A DNA stretch of 45,029 nucleotides from Gammaproteobacteria bacterium (GCA_029864095.1 JAOTUB010000016.1:1-45029); one strand, 5' to 3'. Shown: positions 16,867 through 24,947, numbered from the stretch's first letter. A program made the numbers and translations. Notes: generated by a model from the sequence alone, not told the origin.

Positions 16867-17301
16867 GTGAGGACGCCTAGTAAATCCAGCTGGGGAGTCA
16901 TCGAAAAGAACAACCTTGATGCTGAGTGCGCGTTTAGACAATTCGCAGGTAAATCGCTAAAAGAAGCTGAAAAAATGTTTCGAGATAATGCGTTGCATTA
17001 TCAAGAAGATTTACTCGCTATGCCGTCAATTGCGTTCGATTACTACGCTCCAATCTTTGCAGATTATGTCCTCTCGAATAATGCCAAAGGTGATTCAGAT
17101 GGCGCCTCATCTTTCTTGCATATGGTAATTGAACTGTTACAGGCAAATCGATCTCTTGCGAACGAAAAGACTGAGAAGACACGCATAAACGCTGCGAAAA
17201 ATGTCGCAACACGACAGGCTTTTTATGATGCAGATACTGATATTTATGGAGAGTTTTCTGAACTGTACGACCAGATCATTGAACTTGCGGCTCGCACCTA
17301 A
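16867..17301 (+). CDS. Hypothetical cytosolic protein, helical
   Basis: The open frame begins inside repeat R2, so the GTG at 16867 (reading VRTPSKSSWG) is taken as a plausible start, giving 144 residues. No strong ribosome binding site is seen. The protein is helical (FRQFAGKSLKEAEKMF, FLHMVIELLQANRS, FYDADTDIYGEFSELYDQ), with no membrane segment or cysteine motif. The family is not recognised; it resembles small helical immunity-type proteins only in size and composition, which proves nothing. A and T usage is higher than in neighbouring genes, hinting at a different origin. Confidence 0.55.
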   Translation: MRTPSKSSWGVIEKNNLDAECAFRQFAGKSLKEAEKMFRDNALHYQEDLLAMPSIAFDYYAPIFADYVLSNNAKGDSDGASSFLHMVIELLQANRSLANEKTEKTRINAAKNVATRQAFYDADTDIYGEFSELYDQIIELAART

Positions 17302-17397
17302 CAAACAAAACAGAAATCGCTTCGTAGCACCTTTTTGCGTTGATGTCCGTTCATGGCGAGACATGGCGACCAGAAAGGTCTACTTTTAGCCGCCCCG

Positions 17398-17472
17398 CTG
17401 ATTGCTTCTGGCCGGAAGCCGCCCCTGGCCTGCTAAACTAGCGACTGACTGCTACTGACCCAAAGCGGCCAC
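17398..17472 (+). repeat. Paired-hairpin intergenic repeat R3
   Basis: Half one TTGCTTCTGGCCGGAAGCC, spacer with CCTGCTAAACTAGCGACT, half two CTGCTACTGACCCAAAGCGG. One of the best preserved copies; total length 75 bp. Confidence 0.8.
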
Positions 17473-17538
17473 CGGGATTGAGGTGCTTGCAATGAGTCCT
17501 GGGCTAGCGACGACTGTATGGGCTGTTAGGAGAATGGC

Positions 17539-18021
17539 ATGAATTATCACTTGGCCCAATTGAACATCGCTCGCTTCATGAAGCCTGCTGAGCATCCTGA
17601 CAACGCAGATTTCGTCAACAGTTTGGATCGGGTCAATGCGATCGCCGAATCGCAGCCGGGGTTCGTCTGGCGGTTGACCGGTGATGGAAATGATGCGTTG
17701 GATATCCAAGCATTTGATGACCCGAATATCGCTGTAAACATGTCCGTGTGGACGAGCACGGAATCGCTTGCTGATTTTGTTTATCGAAATAAGGAGCATC
17801 TGGCCATAATGCGGCGACGGCGTGAATGGTTCGAGAAAACGAAGTTCCACTTGGTTCTTTGGTGGGTGGAAGCCGGCCACATCCCGTCATTGGTTGAGGC
17901 GAAAGAAAGGTTGAATTCGCTTATAACCAAAGGCCCCTGTGAAAAAGCCTTTACGTTTCGGAGACCTTACCCGCAACCGAGCGGTCCAGAGATTCGCCCC
18001 ATTATCGATGAGTGCGCGTAG
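17539..18021 (+). CDS. DUF3291 domain protein
   Basis: This 160-residue protein starts at ATG 17539 with TAGGAG about 8 nt upstream. It shows DUF3291 hallmarks: the opening YHLAQLNIARFMKP, PGFVWRLTGDGNDALDI, MSVWTSTESLADFVYRN and a closing FHLVLWWVEAGHIPS block. The fold is a dimeric alpha/beta barrel like antibiotic-biosynthesis monooxygenases. Members are cytosolic and often found on mobile or accessory cassettes; their substrate is unknown. It is flanked by repeats R3 and R4. Confidence 0.93.
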   Translation: MNYHLAQLNIARFMKPAEHPDNADFVNSLDRVNAIAESQPGFVWRLTGDGNDALDIQAFDDPNIAVNMSVWTSTESLADFVYRNKEHLAIMRRRREWFEKTKFHLVLWWVEAGHIPSLVEAKERLNSLITKGPCEKAFTFRRPYPQPSGPEIRPIIDECA

Positions 18022-18029
18022 ATTCAGAA

Positions 18030-18108
18030 CGACTGCTTCTGGCCGTTAGCAGCCCCTGGCTGATTCTCGGTTACAATGGCTGGTACTGACGAACAGCAGC
18101 CGCTCATA
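18030..18108 (+). repeat. Paired-hairpin intergenic repeat R4
   Basis: Half one GACTGCTTCTGGCCGTTAGC, beginning 9 bp after the DUF3291 stop; half two GGCTGGTACTGACGAACAGC. The spacer GGTTACAATGGC resembles the AGGTAGAATGAC spacer of R6. Confidence 0.7.
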
Positions 18109-18125
18109 GTCTGTAATCTTGCCCC

Positions 18126-18602
18126 ATGAGTAAGCTAGGATTCTTTCTCCTGTTCGCCGTGGCTCACGCCCTGGCTGCCGAGTATCCGATTGGATTCGGC
18201 GACGAATGTCCTTCAAAGGGAACACTGGACGCAGTCGGCGACACCGACGAATGGGCGGACTCCTGTTTTAGCCGCACGACGGGTAGAAGATCGGCCAAGG
18301 ATCATGGCGAGTCGGATCGTCTATTTCGGGACATGGATCTGGACGGTACTGAAGAACTGCTTGAGGTAAGAGGTTCTGGCAACAGCAGCAAAACCATCTA
18401 TGTCTTGCGAAGCACTACCGAAGGATTCATATATCTCGGCGCTTTGCAGGCCCATCCTAACTTTCAAATTGATCGCGCTGCTGATGGCAGCATCGAGTAC
18501 ATATACTTTCACGGTTTCGGGCTCAACGAGGGATTACTCAAGAAGATTCGTTATGTCGACGATGAGTTCATCACAGTTTCCGAGAAACCAGTGTCTTGGT
18601 GA
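18126..18602 (+). CDS. Secreted protein with a DxDxDG-type calcium loop, unknown function
   Basis: This 158-residue protein starts MSKLGFFLLFAVAHALAAEY, a clear signal peptide with an ALA-A cleavage site. The mature part has two cysteines (DECPSKG, DSCFSR) and an EF-like loop DMDLDGTEELLEVRG of the kind seen in FG-GAP/VCBS-type repeats. Later strands include KTIYVLRSTTEGF and YLGALQAHPNF. It is probably periplasmic and monomeric. The family is not named. The next secreted protein follows 73 bp later with no hairpin repeat between them, so these two may form one unit. Confidence 0.75.
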   Translation: MSKLGFFLLFAVAHALAAEYPIGFGDECPSKGTLDAVGDTDEWADSCFSRTTGRRSAKDHGESDRLFRDMDLDGTEELLEVRGSGNSSKTIYVLRSTTEGFIYLGALQAHPNFQIDRAADGSIEYIYFHGFGLNEGLLKKIRYVDDEFITVSEKPVSW

Positions 18603-18675
18603 CCGTTGTTTCCGCGGAAATCATCGGCCGCAAGCCAGAGCAGCCACGGACGTCATGCGCAGAATCGGGGCACCC

Positions 18676-19302
18676 ATGCGTTGGATTGCGACGATTCTGG
18701 CGATGATTAGCACCGCAAGCGTTGCGCAAGAGGCTCCCGTGGATTGGCGGATAGATCCCGGCCAACGAGTTGGTCCAATCAATCCTTCGACATCTGAAGT
18801 CGACCTTCGGGCGCTTTTCGGCGATGCGGCAATCAGCAATGCAGACGTTGACCTTGGCGAAGGGTTTGTCACTCCCGGAACGGTTGTATATCAGAACGAT
18901 CCGGAGAGGCGGATCGAAATCATATGGAGAGATAGCCAACGCATTTCACCCAAGGAAGTACGGCTCACTGGAAAAGCTTCAAAGTGGGCTACGGACGATG
19001 GCGTGTCTTTGGGTACCACACTAAAAGAAGTCGAAATCCTGAACGGTTATCCGTTTCGTCTGGCCGGCTTCGACTTCGACTATGGAGGTACTGTCGTAGA
19101 TTGTGGAAAGGGACGCTTGACCTACCTTGGCTGCCGCACTTTTAGTCGCAAGTGGACCGTACGATTTGCGTCTGATCAACGACCACCGTCTCCGGAATAT
19201 CGTCAGGTGATCGGCGACCACGTGTTCTCGTCCGGCCATCCGGCGATGCAGGCCGTTAATCCAACGGTTTATCAGCTTATTGTTGCGATTGACCGGGAAT
19301 GA
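18676..19302 (+). CDS. Secreted hypothetical protein
   Basis: The ORF is open from 18400, but a signal peptide begins at ATG 18676 (MRWIATILAMISTASVAQEA), with GGGG about 6 nt upstream; ATG 18655 is an alternative 7 codons earlier. The product has 208 residues. The mature protein reads WRIDPGQRVGPI, then SEVDLRALFG and GVSLGTTLKEVEILNG, with two Cys (VVDCGKG, LGCRTF) and a C-terminal VYQLIVAI. A repeated 'threshold/ordering' layout of this sort occurs in a periplasmic protein family I have seen annotated only as hypothetical. It follows the previous secreted gene and ends directly at repeat R5. Confidence 0.75.
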   Translation: MRWIATILAMISTASVAQEAPVDWRIDPGQRVGPINPSTSEVDLRALFGDAAISNADVDLGEGFVTPGTVVYQNDPERRIEIIWRDSQRISPKEVRLTGKASKWATDDGVSLGTTLKEVEILNGYPFRLAGFDFDYGGTVVDCGKGRLTYLGCRTFSRKWTVRFASDQRPPSPEYRQVIGDHVFSSGHPAMQAVNPTVYQLIVAIDRE

Positions 19303-19380
19303 ATGGCTGGTTCTAGCGGTAAACAGCCCCTGGGCTGCTAAACTACTGAGAGGCTGCTGTTGACCCGAAGCAGTCGCTGT
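19303..19380 (+). repeat. Paired-hairpin intergenic repeat R5
   Basis: Starts with the base after the stop codon. Half one GGCTGGTTCTAGCGGTAAAC (diverged), spacer GGGCTGCTAAACTACTGAG, half two GGCTGCTGTTGACCCGAAGC with hairpin GCTGCT/AGCAG. Confidence 0.75.
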
Positions 19381-19424
19381 GTGTTTGCCAGCGAGTTGTG
19401 GCCAACTTTTGGGAAATCGAGCGG

Positions 19425-19901
19425 ATGTCAGAAAAACTCAAGATGCGCCGAGTTTGGGATGTCAATGCTTCAGGAGTTGAGTCCATTGTTGCAAAGTCTG
19501 ACGAATATCTGAGTGCGCTGTATCCTGCAGAGAGCAATCATGCTGAGCCTCTGGATGCTTTGGTTGGCGTGGATTCGGCGTTTTTTGCCGGATACGTTGA
19601 CGAGGAACTGGTTGCATGCGGCGCAGTAAAGTTCGTTGAAGACGACATCACGTACGGCGAGATTAAGAGAGTGTTCGTAGACGAACGTCAGCGGGGAAAA
19701 CGCCTGGCGACCGCTGTAATGAGACATCTCGAACAATATCTATTTGACAGCGGAATCAGAGTTATTCGACTAGAGGCAGGTCCGATGCAGCCAGAAGCTC
19801 TCCGGCTGTATCACAAGCTCGGCTACTCCGAACGCGGCCCTTTTGGTGCATACAGACTCGACCCGCTCAGCGTGTTCATGGAGAAGAGTCTGTCTGATTG
19901 A
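19425..19901 (+). CDS. GNAT-family N-acetyltransferase
   Basis: A GTG-opened frame extends to 19398, but ATG 19425 (MSEKLKMRRVWDV) is the preferred start, giving 158 residues. Acetyl-CoA-binding motif A is clear: IKRVFVDERQRGKRLATAVM with the RxxGxx pyrophosphate loop. Motif B follows (IRLEAGPMQPEALRLYHKLGY, the usual L-Y-x-x-x-G-Y end). GNAT enzymes transfer an acetyl group to small-molecule or protein amines in the cytosol; the substrate is not predictable. It is a single-gene unit ending directly at repeat R6. Confidence 0.95.
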   Translation: MSEKLKMRRVWDVNASGVESIVAKSDEYLSALYPAESNHAEPLDALVGVDSAFFAGYVDEELVACGAVKFVEDDITYGEIKRVFVDERQRGKRLATAVMRHLEQYLFDSGIRVIRLEAGPMQPEALRLYHKLGYSERGPFGAYRLDPLSVFMEKSLSD

Positions 19902-19980
19902 ACGGCTGCTTGTGGCCGGAAGCAGCCGCTGGCCTGGTCTGAGGTAGAATGACTCCTTCTGACCCAGAGAAGACGGCCAG
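19902..19980 (+). repeat. Paired-hairpin intergenic repeat R6
   Basis: The best hairpin of the family: CGGCTGCTT-GTGGCCGG-AAGCAGCCG, a perfect 9 bp stem beginning right after the GNAT stop. Half two is diverged (CTCCTTCTGACCCAGAG). Confidence 0.8.
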
Positions 19981-20511
19981 CACGACCGGCTCGAATGTCC
20001 GCTTTCTAGTGGTCGGGCAGAACAACAACTTCCCAATCGGAGTCGCTGAGTTGGCCTCATCAATAACCGCCTGATTTCAGTGGTCCTGTGACCACCGATT
20101 TCAGCGAGTTACTTCATCCAAAAGGCGACCCGCTGAGTCAAATGGGCATTCTCAGTGCGCTCAGATTTACGCCCAGGACTCGCGGTGGATTTGCCACAAA
20201 CTCTTGCCCAAAGGCAGTGCGTACGGTCGTCGCTCCAGGACACTCCGCGGCCAGATGTCGCTCCCCGGTCACCATGGCTGGGCACAACAAGTACGCAACA
20301 CCCGGTGTTCACATAGCCCCGCGACCGTGACAGGCAATTCGAATTGGTCCGAGCAGAATCGTTTTGCGGGTCTATACTTTGTGATATAAGTGCCTCGAAC
20401 AAGGTCATTATTTCCAGATTGATTCACAACTGCCTCTGACGATCTAACTTTTAGCAAGCTCAATAATGCGGTCAGGAGCTGGTGTGTGTTTGCTGTGATG
20501 GGGGGCAGGAA
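19981..20511. other. Intergenic region, no gene recognised
   Basis: About 530 bp. It starts with another half-site-like stretch (GAATGTCCGCTTTCTAGTGG) and has a short hairpin GTGGTC-CTGT-GACCAC near 20079-20094. The small ORFs on both strands lack ribosome binding sites and coding character. The promoter of the PQQ dehydrogenase gene should lie toward the end. Confidence 0.4.
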
Positions 20512-22695
20512 ATGAAAAACGCGAGTCGGGATCGATCCGTCACGATCCATGTTGAGCTAAGAAAACTTCGTCTTTTCATCGCGGCGCTGTTTCTAGTAAC
20601 GGCGCTCGCCGCGCTTTTCCTGTCCGATCTGGCGCGCGCCGACGAAGACGACGGCAACTGGAGATTCTTCGGCCGCGACCTGACCAACGCGCATTACGCC
20701 CGAGGTGAAACCGCGATTTCGCCGGAAACGGTTGGTCAGTTGCAGGTCAAGTGGGTCTACCAGACGACTCCTGACGTGTCTGTGAATCCGTTGTTCCCAT
20801 TGACCGTCGGCGACGTGACCGTACCGCCGGCCGTTGTCGACGGGGTGCTTTACTTCCCCGACTGGGCGGGCAACCTGCACGCTGTCAATGCCGAGACTGG
20901 CGAACCGGTTTGGAAGAAGTTCTTTCCGGTCGACTATTCGAAACCGGGCAAGTTCATGTTCTTTTCCCGAAATACACCAGCGGTGAAGGGTAATACGCTG
21001 GTCGTCGGTAGTCAGAAACACATCCTCATCCCGACGTGCCCGGCTGGCGCGCCGGCCTGCATCCCGAACGACGGTGCGGTTGTGGCGGGGATCAATCGGC
21101 ACAATGGCGAGCTTCAGTGGAGTACGCTAGTGGACTTACACCCGGCCGCGAAGATTACGGGCTCACCGGTCATCGTTGGCAACACAGTGGTCGTAGGCGT
21201 GTCGAGCTGGGAAGAAGATTTGGCGATCAACTCTTCGGCTGCTCAGTTCGGCGGCAGTCCGAACGATCCCTATCCCTGCTGCTCCTTCCGCGGTAGCGTC
21301 GTGGCCCTGGACCTGAGAGACGGCAGTGTTCTCTGGCAGACGTATACCACACCCGGTAGCAACGTCCCGGACGGCATCTTGCAGCCGGGTGATGTCGGAT
21401 TCGTTGGCGTTGCGATCTATAGTGGCAGCCCGTCCGTCGACCTGGCCCGCCGTCAGGTTTATGTCAGCACCGCCAATAACTACATCGTGCCGGAGAAAGC
21501 GCGGCAATGCGAACGACACCGGCGTGATCCGGGCAATCAGCCGCCCCCTGACCTGCCCGATGGGATCGACTGTGAGAATCTGAATGATGCCGTCGGCAAC
21601 CACGTTGACGCAGTAATGGCGCTCGATCTGGACAACGGGGCAATCAACTGGGTCTTCCGCGCCAGGGAATACGACGCCTGGGTGCATTCCTGTGCGGCTC
21701 CCGATTTCACGCTGATCTTCTTTCCGCCGATCCTCGGCACCGCGCCTACGGTTCCGGCCGGCAACTTCGCAAGCTGCTCCGACGTTTCCGCGCCCGACTA
21801 CGGGTTCGGGCAGGCGCCGATGGCGTTGAAAAAGGTGAAAATGGCCAACGGGAAGCCAAGAGATCTTCTGGCGGTCGGAGAGAAGAGTGGCATGTTCTAT
21901 ACGCTCGACCCGGATAACGGTCAGCTTATCTGGTCGACTCGTGTCGGTCCTGGCGGAGTTCTCGGTGGTATGCAGTGGGGCTCGGCGAGCGATGGCGTGA
22001 CTATCTACACTGCGAGTTCGAACAGCAACAACTCCAGCCGAGACCGCAATCTGCCGTTCTATTCGAATCCGCTGAACCCGATATATCCAGGCTTTCCGGG
22101 CTTCCTCAATGCGGAAACCGAGTTCAGCGGTCCCGGCTTCGGGCTCGACCAGAACGGCGAACCTTGGACCCTCGTAAATCCGCCAGCAGAGGCAGTGTCG
22201 AACGCGGACGGGATCAGTACCTGGGTCGACGCGACCGGCAACCTCAGAACGATAACCGGGTTCTGGAGCGCGCTAGATGCGGCCACCGGCGAGATACTGT
22301 GGCAACGCCCCCTGCCAACCGACGGTCGACCGCCCGTCGACGAAATACCTGAGCCCGATCAGACCGGCGGCCTCCTGCACGGCTCGGTAACGCTGGCGAA
22401 CGGTGTGTTATTTGGCGGTGCCTTTGATGGCGAAGGATCGATGTTTGCACTGGACGCTAGCGACGGCAGCATTCTGTTCGAATTCAATTCGCAGTTTGCA
22501 GGCGCCGCTGGCGGCGCCGTCGAATCATCGCCTGCGATCGTGGACGGTGTCGTGTACTGGGGCGCTGGCGCGAGTCGCGGCGGCACGGTTTCCATCGATT
22601 TCCTGCAGGCGGTTACGGGAATCCCGTTCACCATAGGCGGTATGGAGATTCGCAACAATAGTGTGTATGCGTTCGAGATCGTCGACGAAGACTGA
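20512..22695 (+). CDS. PQQ-dependent beta-propeller dehydrogenase, polyvinyl-alcohol-dehydrogenase-like
   Basis: ATG 20512 follows a GGCAGGAA ribosome binding site. The 727-residue product has an N-terminal export segment (FIAALFLVTALAALFL, then ARADE). The mature part is an eight-bladed PQQ propeller with repeated tryptophan-docking blades (GNLHAVNAETGEPVWKK, GSVVALDLRDGSVLWQT, MALDLDNGAINWVF, FYTLDPDNGQLIWSTRVG, GFWSALDAATGEILWQ, MFALDASDGSILFEFN). The start of the mature part, WRFFGRDLTNAHYARGETAI, is typical of PVA dehydrogenase relatives. The cytochrome c domain of the classical enzyme (CxxCH) is missing, so electrons must go to a separate acceptor. It is periplasmic and monocistronic, followed by a hairpin. 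Confidence 0.9.
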   Translation: MKNASRDRSVTIHVELRKLRLFIAALFLVTALAALFLSDLARADEDDGNWRFFGRDLTNAHYARGETAISPETVGQLQVKWVYQTTPDVSVNPLFPLTVGDVTVPPAVVDGVLYFPDWAGNLHAVNAETGEPVWKKFFPVDYSKPGKFMFFSRNTPAVKGNTLVVGSQKHILIPTCPAGAPACIPNDGAVVAGINRHNGELQWSTLVDLHPAAKITGSPVIVGNTVVVGVSSWEEDLAINSSAAQFGGSPNDPYPCCSFRGSVVALDLRDGSVLWQTYTTPGSNVPDGILQPGDVGFVGVAIYSGSPSVDLARRQVYVSTANNYIVPEKARQCERHRRDPGNQPPPDLPDGIDCENLNDAVGNHVDAVMALDLDNGAINWVFRAREYDAWVHSCAAPDFTLIFFPPILGTAPTVPAGNFASCSDVSAPDYGFGQAPMALKKVKMANGKPRDLLAVGEKSGMFYTLDPDNGQLIWSTRVGPGGVLGGMQWGSASDGVTIYTASSNSNNSSRDRNLPFYSNPLNPIYPGFPGFLNAETEFSGPGFGLDQNGEPWTLVNPPAEAVSNADGISTWVDATGNLRTITGFWSALDAATGEILWQRPLPTDGRPPVDEIPEPDQTGGLLHGSVTLANGVLFGGAFDGEGSMFALDASDGSILFEFNSQFAGAAGGAVESSPAIVDGVVYWGAGASRGGTVSIDFLQAVTGIPFTIGGMEIRNNSVYAFEIVDED

Positions 22696-22696
22696 A

Positions 22697-22738
22697 GCCG
22701 GCACTGCCTGGCGTTCGACGGCATTGCCAGGCGCCGGC
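22697..22738 (+). terminator. Hairpin after the PQQ dehydrogenase gene
   Basis: Nested inverted repeats GCCGGC ... GCCGGC (22697-22702, 22733-22738) and GCCTGGC/GCCAGGC (22706-22712, 22726-22732), two bases after the stop codon. No T tract follows, so it could be a Rho-dependent stop, an mRNA-stabilising structure or a repeat. Confidence 0.4.
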
Positions 22739-22921
22739 ACTTCCGTCGGGTTGATCGAGTCGGAAGCGCCGGCTATAACTGGGTAAAAACCGTAGGTTAG
22801 CTACCGCCATTCTGGACAATCCGGAATTAACTCTTATCCAATCGCCTCAGAATCGCTTAGAATCGAATTACTCTCACTTTTATGCTCAGCTTAGCCCGAG
22901 TGAGGCGTAACTCCCTGAGAG

Positions 22922-22970
22922 GCGGGTGTAGTTCAATGGTAGAACCTCAGCTTCCCAAGCTGACGACACA
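22922..22970 (+). tRNA. Truncated tRNA-Gly(CCC): 5' two thirds only
   Basis: The acceptor 5' strand GCGGGTG, D arm GTTC-AATGGTA-GAAC, anticodon stem TCAGC/GCTGA and 7 nt loop TTCCCAA (anticodon CCC) match bacterial tRNA-Gly base for base. After the variable-region bases CGACAC the expected T arm (GGGTTCGATTCCC) and the 3' acceptor strand CACCCGC are missing. The sequence instead runs on into CTCGTCGACTGAAAGCAGAC, the start of a repeat-rich region. It cannot fold as a tRNA and is a broken gene or a recombination scar. Confidence 0.85.
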
Positions 22971-22981
22971 CCTCGTCGACT

Positions 22982-23180
22982 GAAAGCAGACACTCGACAT
23001 GTCAAATCCAGCGACTCCTTCTGGCCGCAAGCAGACCCTCGCGACTTCCCAAAAGCAGACACTCGAGCGGCCGCTCTCGGAAAAAGCAGACACTAAGCCT
23101 GGGTGGCAACAAAGGGGCAGAACTGGCCGCTCGCCCTCCTCAACTGACCCCGGTCTTAACTTCGGGCCATTAGTTAAGCA
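22982..23180 (+). repeat. 148 bp repeat (family C), copy 2, adjacent to the tRNA fragment
   Basis: Positions 23022-23169 are identical to 10722-10869. An extra AAAGCAGACACTCG lies at 22983, just outside, so the motif occurs three times in about 110 bp (22983, 23052, 23083). The end palindrome here is CTTAACTTCGGGCCATTAGT followed by TAAGC. Confidence 0.9.
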
Positions 23181-23255
23181 TTATGCTTAGAAGACTCGGA
23201 GGTTCTTCTTCCTCAACCGGTAATGAGAAAGGCCATTACCACTAGAATCGATAAT

Positions 23256-23300
23256 CGCTACTAACGATAGTAGTGAGAAGCGCCTTTATTGATACAGTCA
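23256..23300 (+). repeat. Hairpin plus GCCTTTATTGATACA element (family E), copy 1
   Basis: CTACT-AACGAT-AGTAG, then GAGAAGCGCCTTTATTGATACAG split across the boundary with the following duplicated segment. Related elements are at 30053-30096 and 31404-31452. Confidence 0.5.
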
Positions 23301-23598
23301 ATTGAAAGAACGAAAAGAAATCGAAAGCCCTTTGGCTATCGGCCGACACAAACGACTGCCACCAGAATCACCAATGATCTCAACGCGGACGAGACAGTAG
23401 GCGGGTCAGGCAGAGCGACTATCGGTTTCGGCGTCTTGGCGCCGCGTCACGCGCGCTGCCGCTCCCAGTAAACGACCTTTGCCGTCGATCGATCAATTTC
23501 GATCGTGCAGTGATAACCGGGCAGGCACACGAATACACTGCAAATCGCCTTTCCAGTGTAGGGCGTCAGCGCTTTCCTTCGATCGTGTAGTCGTCTGT
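23282..23598 (-). pseudogene. Duplicated 3' end of the gene at 31602-32033, with its downstream flank
   Basis: About 317 bp align with 31436-31750 at very high identity. The aligned region includes the last ~50 codons of that minus-strand gene (block CCTTTGCCGTCGATCGATCA and onwards) and its 3' non-coding flank with GAAAGCCCTTTGGCTATC and GGCGTCTTGGCGCCGCGTCA-like sequence. Similarity stops abruptly near 23598, inside the coding part, where the sequence becomes unrelated. This is a truncated copy without a start and is not expected to be expressed. Confidence 0.8.
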
Positions 23599-23885
23599 TC
23601 CATTTGTTTGAAGACGGACAAAGCGTGCCTACTCCAGATCAAGCCTACCCTGAATAGACTTCTTCTTGTGGCATGGCCCTCCGTAGTCCCGCTTCAATCG
23701 TTCTCGTGGCCTGCCGAATCTCCAGTTCCGCTGGCCCGAATGTCGTGGAATGGCACTCTTGCACCACCTATGTCGTCAATTGGATCCTGCCTACTAAACC
23801 CGATTTCCTGGTGCGATTCATCTTTCCTGAATCTTCCTGGTGCTCCTACATCCAGGAAGCTGTAAGCAAACTAGAATCTCCCGAC
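23599..23885. other. Spacer between the duplicated fragment and the terpene-cyclase-like operon
   Basis: About 290 bp with no convincing gene on either strand. It holds the hairpin reported separately at 23833-23859. Confidence 0.35.
23833..23859 (-). terminator. Hairpin downstream of the terpene-cyclase-like operon
   Basis: Perfect 8 bp inverted repeat CTTCCTGG/CCAGGAAG with an 11 nt loop, about 27 bp beyond the last stop codon. There is no T run, so it is only a possible transcription end. Confidence 0.35.
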
Positions 23886-24947
23886 CTACTCGTCTATCAA
23901 TAGCGGTCTGTGAATATCAGATTGCACGACCTGCAGCGCCGCAATCGCGTGTGCCGTTGAAAAGACCCGCCGCTTATCCGCATACCGTCGTCCACCAGTA
24001 TCCGAATCAGGAGAATGAACCTTGGAATCCGTCACTCGCAGACAACGCGCACATGGCCACGACCCATCGTCGAGCTGCAGGCTGAGCAGGTGATCGAGCT
24101 TGGCGGCTACAAGGCCTCTATTCGCACCGACTGATAGTGCCGCCGTTAGCGCCATGGGAAGATCTGGGGCCTCATGAGACAGGTCTAAGGGGTCTGTAAT
24201 TGCGGATGTGAAACGTTCGTCAAGCAGAGACGCCCGTGCAAGAGCCCAAAGACCGTACTGTTGCCCGTTCCACCAATAGCTCGGCACACTGGCATTGGCA
24301 GTTTGGGAATGTATCCAATCAACGAGCAATGACCTTCTGCTTGGAGCAAGGTTGTACCTGCGAAGCCACTCGCAGACAACAATTGAGACGTCCAGATGCG
24401 GTTGTTGCCAACCGTGCTCAGCCGAACCGCCAGGTCCCAACGGCGCGTACGTAGGAAAACCGCCCTCAGCGTGCTGGGAAGCGAGAATCCATTCATATAC
24501 GAACGTCGGTACAGACCGCTCCTGGTTCAGCAAAACCATGTGCGCCTGTACCGAACTATCAATGTCTACACCTACTCGCCTGTTATAGCCCCAGCCACCG
24601 TCGTCGGGGCCGCAGTGCTCAAGGAAGTCAGCTGCCCGTTCGCGAAAAGCATCAAGATACGGGACGTGCTCTGTTACCAGGGATACATGCGCGGTGAGCC
24701 ACGATGTCGATGCGCCAGGGACAAGCAAGAAACCGCGTACGCTGCCATCCATCGACTGTTGGTTCAAGAGATAAGACGACCCCCTTTCGATAGCATCGGG
24801 AATCCGTTGTTCGAGAGTCTGTGATCGATCCCAGAGCGGCGCCCTGGGTGGGTGACGAGCGAGGAACCATTTTTGCGAGGCGCTGTCTTTGGCGTAGCCG
24901 CCAATCAATCGAAGCTGTCGTTTAAGGCGTCGCACACTAGGAAACAA
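23886..24947 (-). CDS. Class II terpene cyclase / squalene-hopene-cyclase-like alpha-barrel protein
   Basis: TTG 24947 gives 353 residues; a GTG at 24935, one base after the upstream gene's stop, is an equally good start. The protein has prenyltransferase/squalene-oxidase-type barrel repeats: SMDGSVRGF (66-73), GPDDGGWGYNRRVGVDIDSS (113-132), HAEGGFPTYAP and DDGSWPCARCLRV. The catalytic DxDD region reads DIDSS (128-132). This is the DxDS(T/S) form found in many uncharacterised barrel proteins, so class II protonation chemistry is plausible but unproven. At about half the size of squalene-hopene cyclase it would be a single barrel. It overlaps the class I-like gene, and the pair is probably translated together. 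Confidence 0.7.
   Translation of the reverse strand: MFPSVRRLKRQLRLIGGYAKDSASQKWFLARHPPRAPLWDRSQTLEQRIPDAIERGSSYLLNQQSMDGSVRGFLLVPGASTSWLTAHVSLVTEHVPYLDAFRERAADFLEHCGPDDGGWGYNRRVGVDIDSSVQAHMVLLNQERSVPTFVYEWILASQHAEGGFPTYAPLGPGGSAEHGWQQPHLDVSIVVCEWLRRYNLAPSRRSLLVDWIHSQTANASVPSYWWNGQQYGLWALARASLLDERFTSAITDPLDLSHEAPDLPMALTAALSVGANRGLVAAKLDHLLSLQLDDGSWPCARCLRVTDSKVHSPDSDTGGRRYADKRRVFSTAHAIAALQVVQSDIHRPLLIDE

Noticed and set aside
17297..17532. CCTAACA ... GTTAGGA flanking a hairpin repeat as a possible attC site
   Set aside because: The pair is 235 bp apart and not seen at the other repeats, so chance is more likely.
23479..23903. Plus-strand ORFs after the duplicated fragment
   Set aside because: They begin in a copied antisense gene end and show no coding pattern or start signals.
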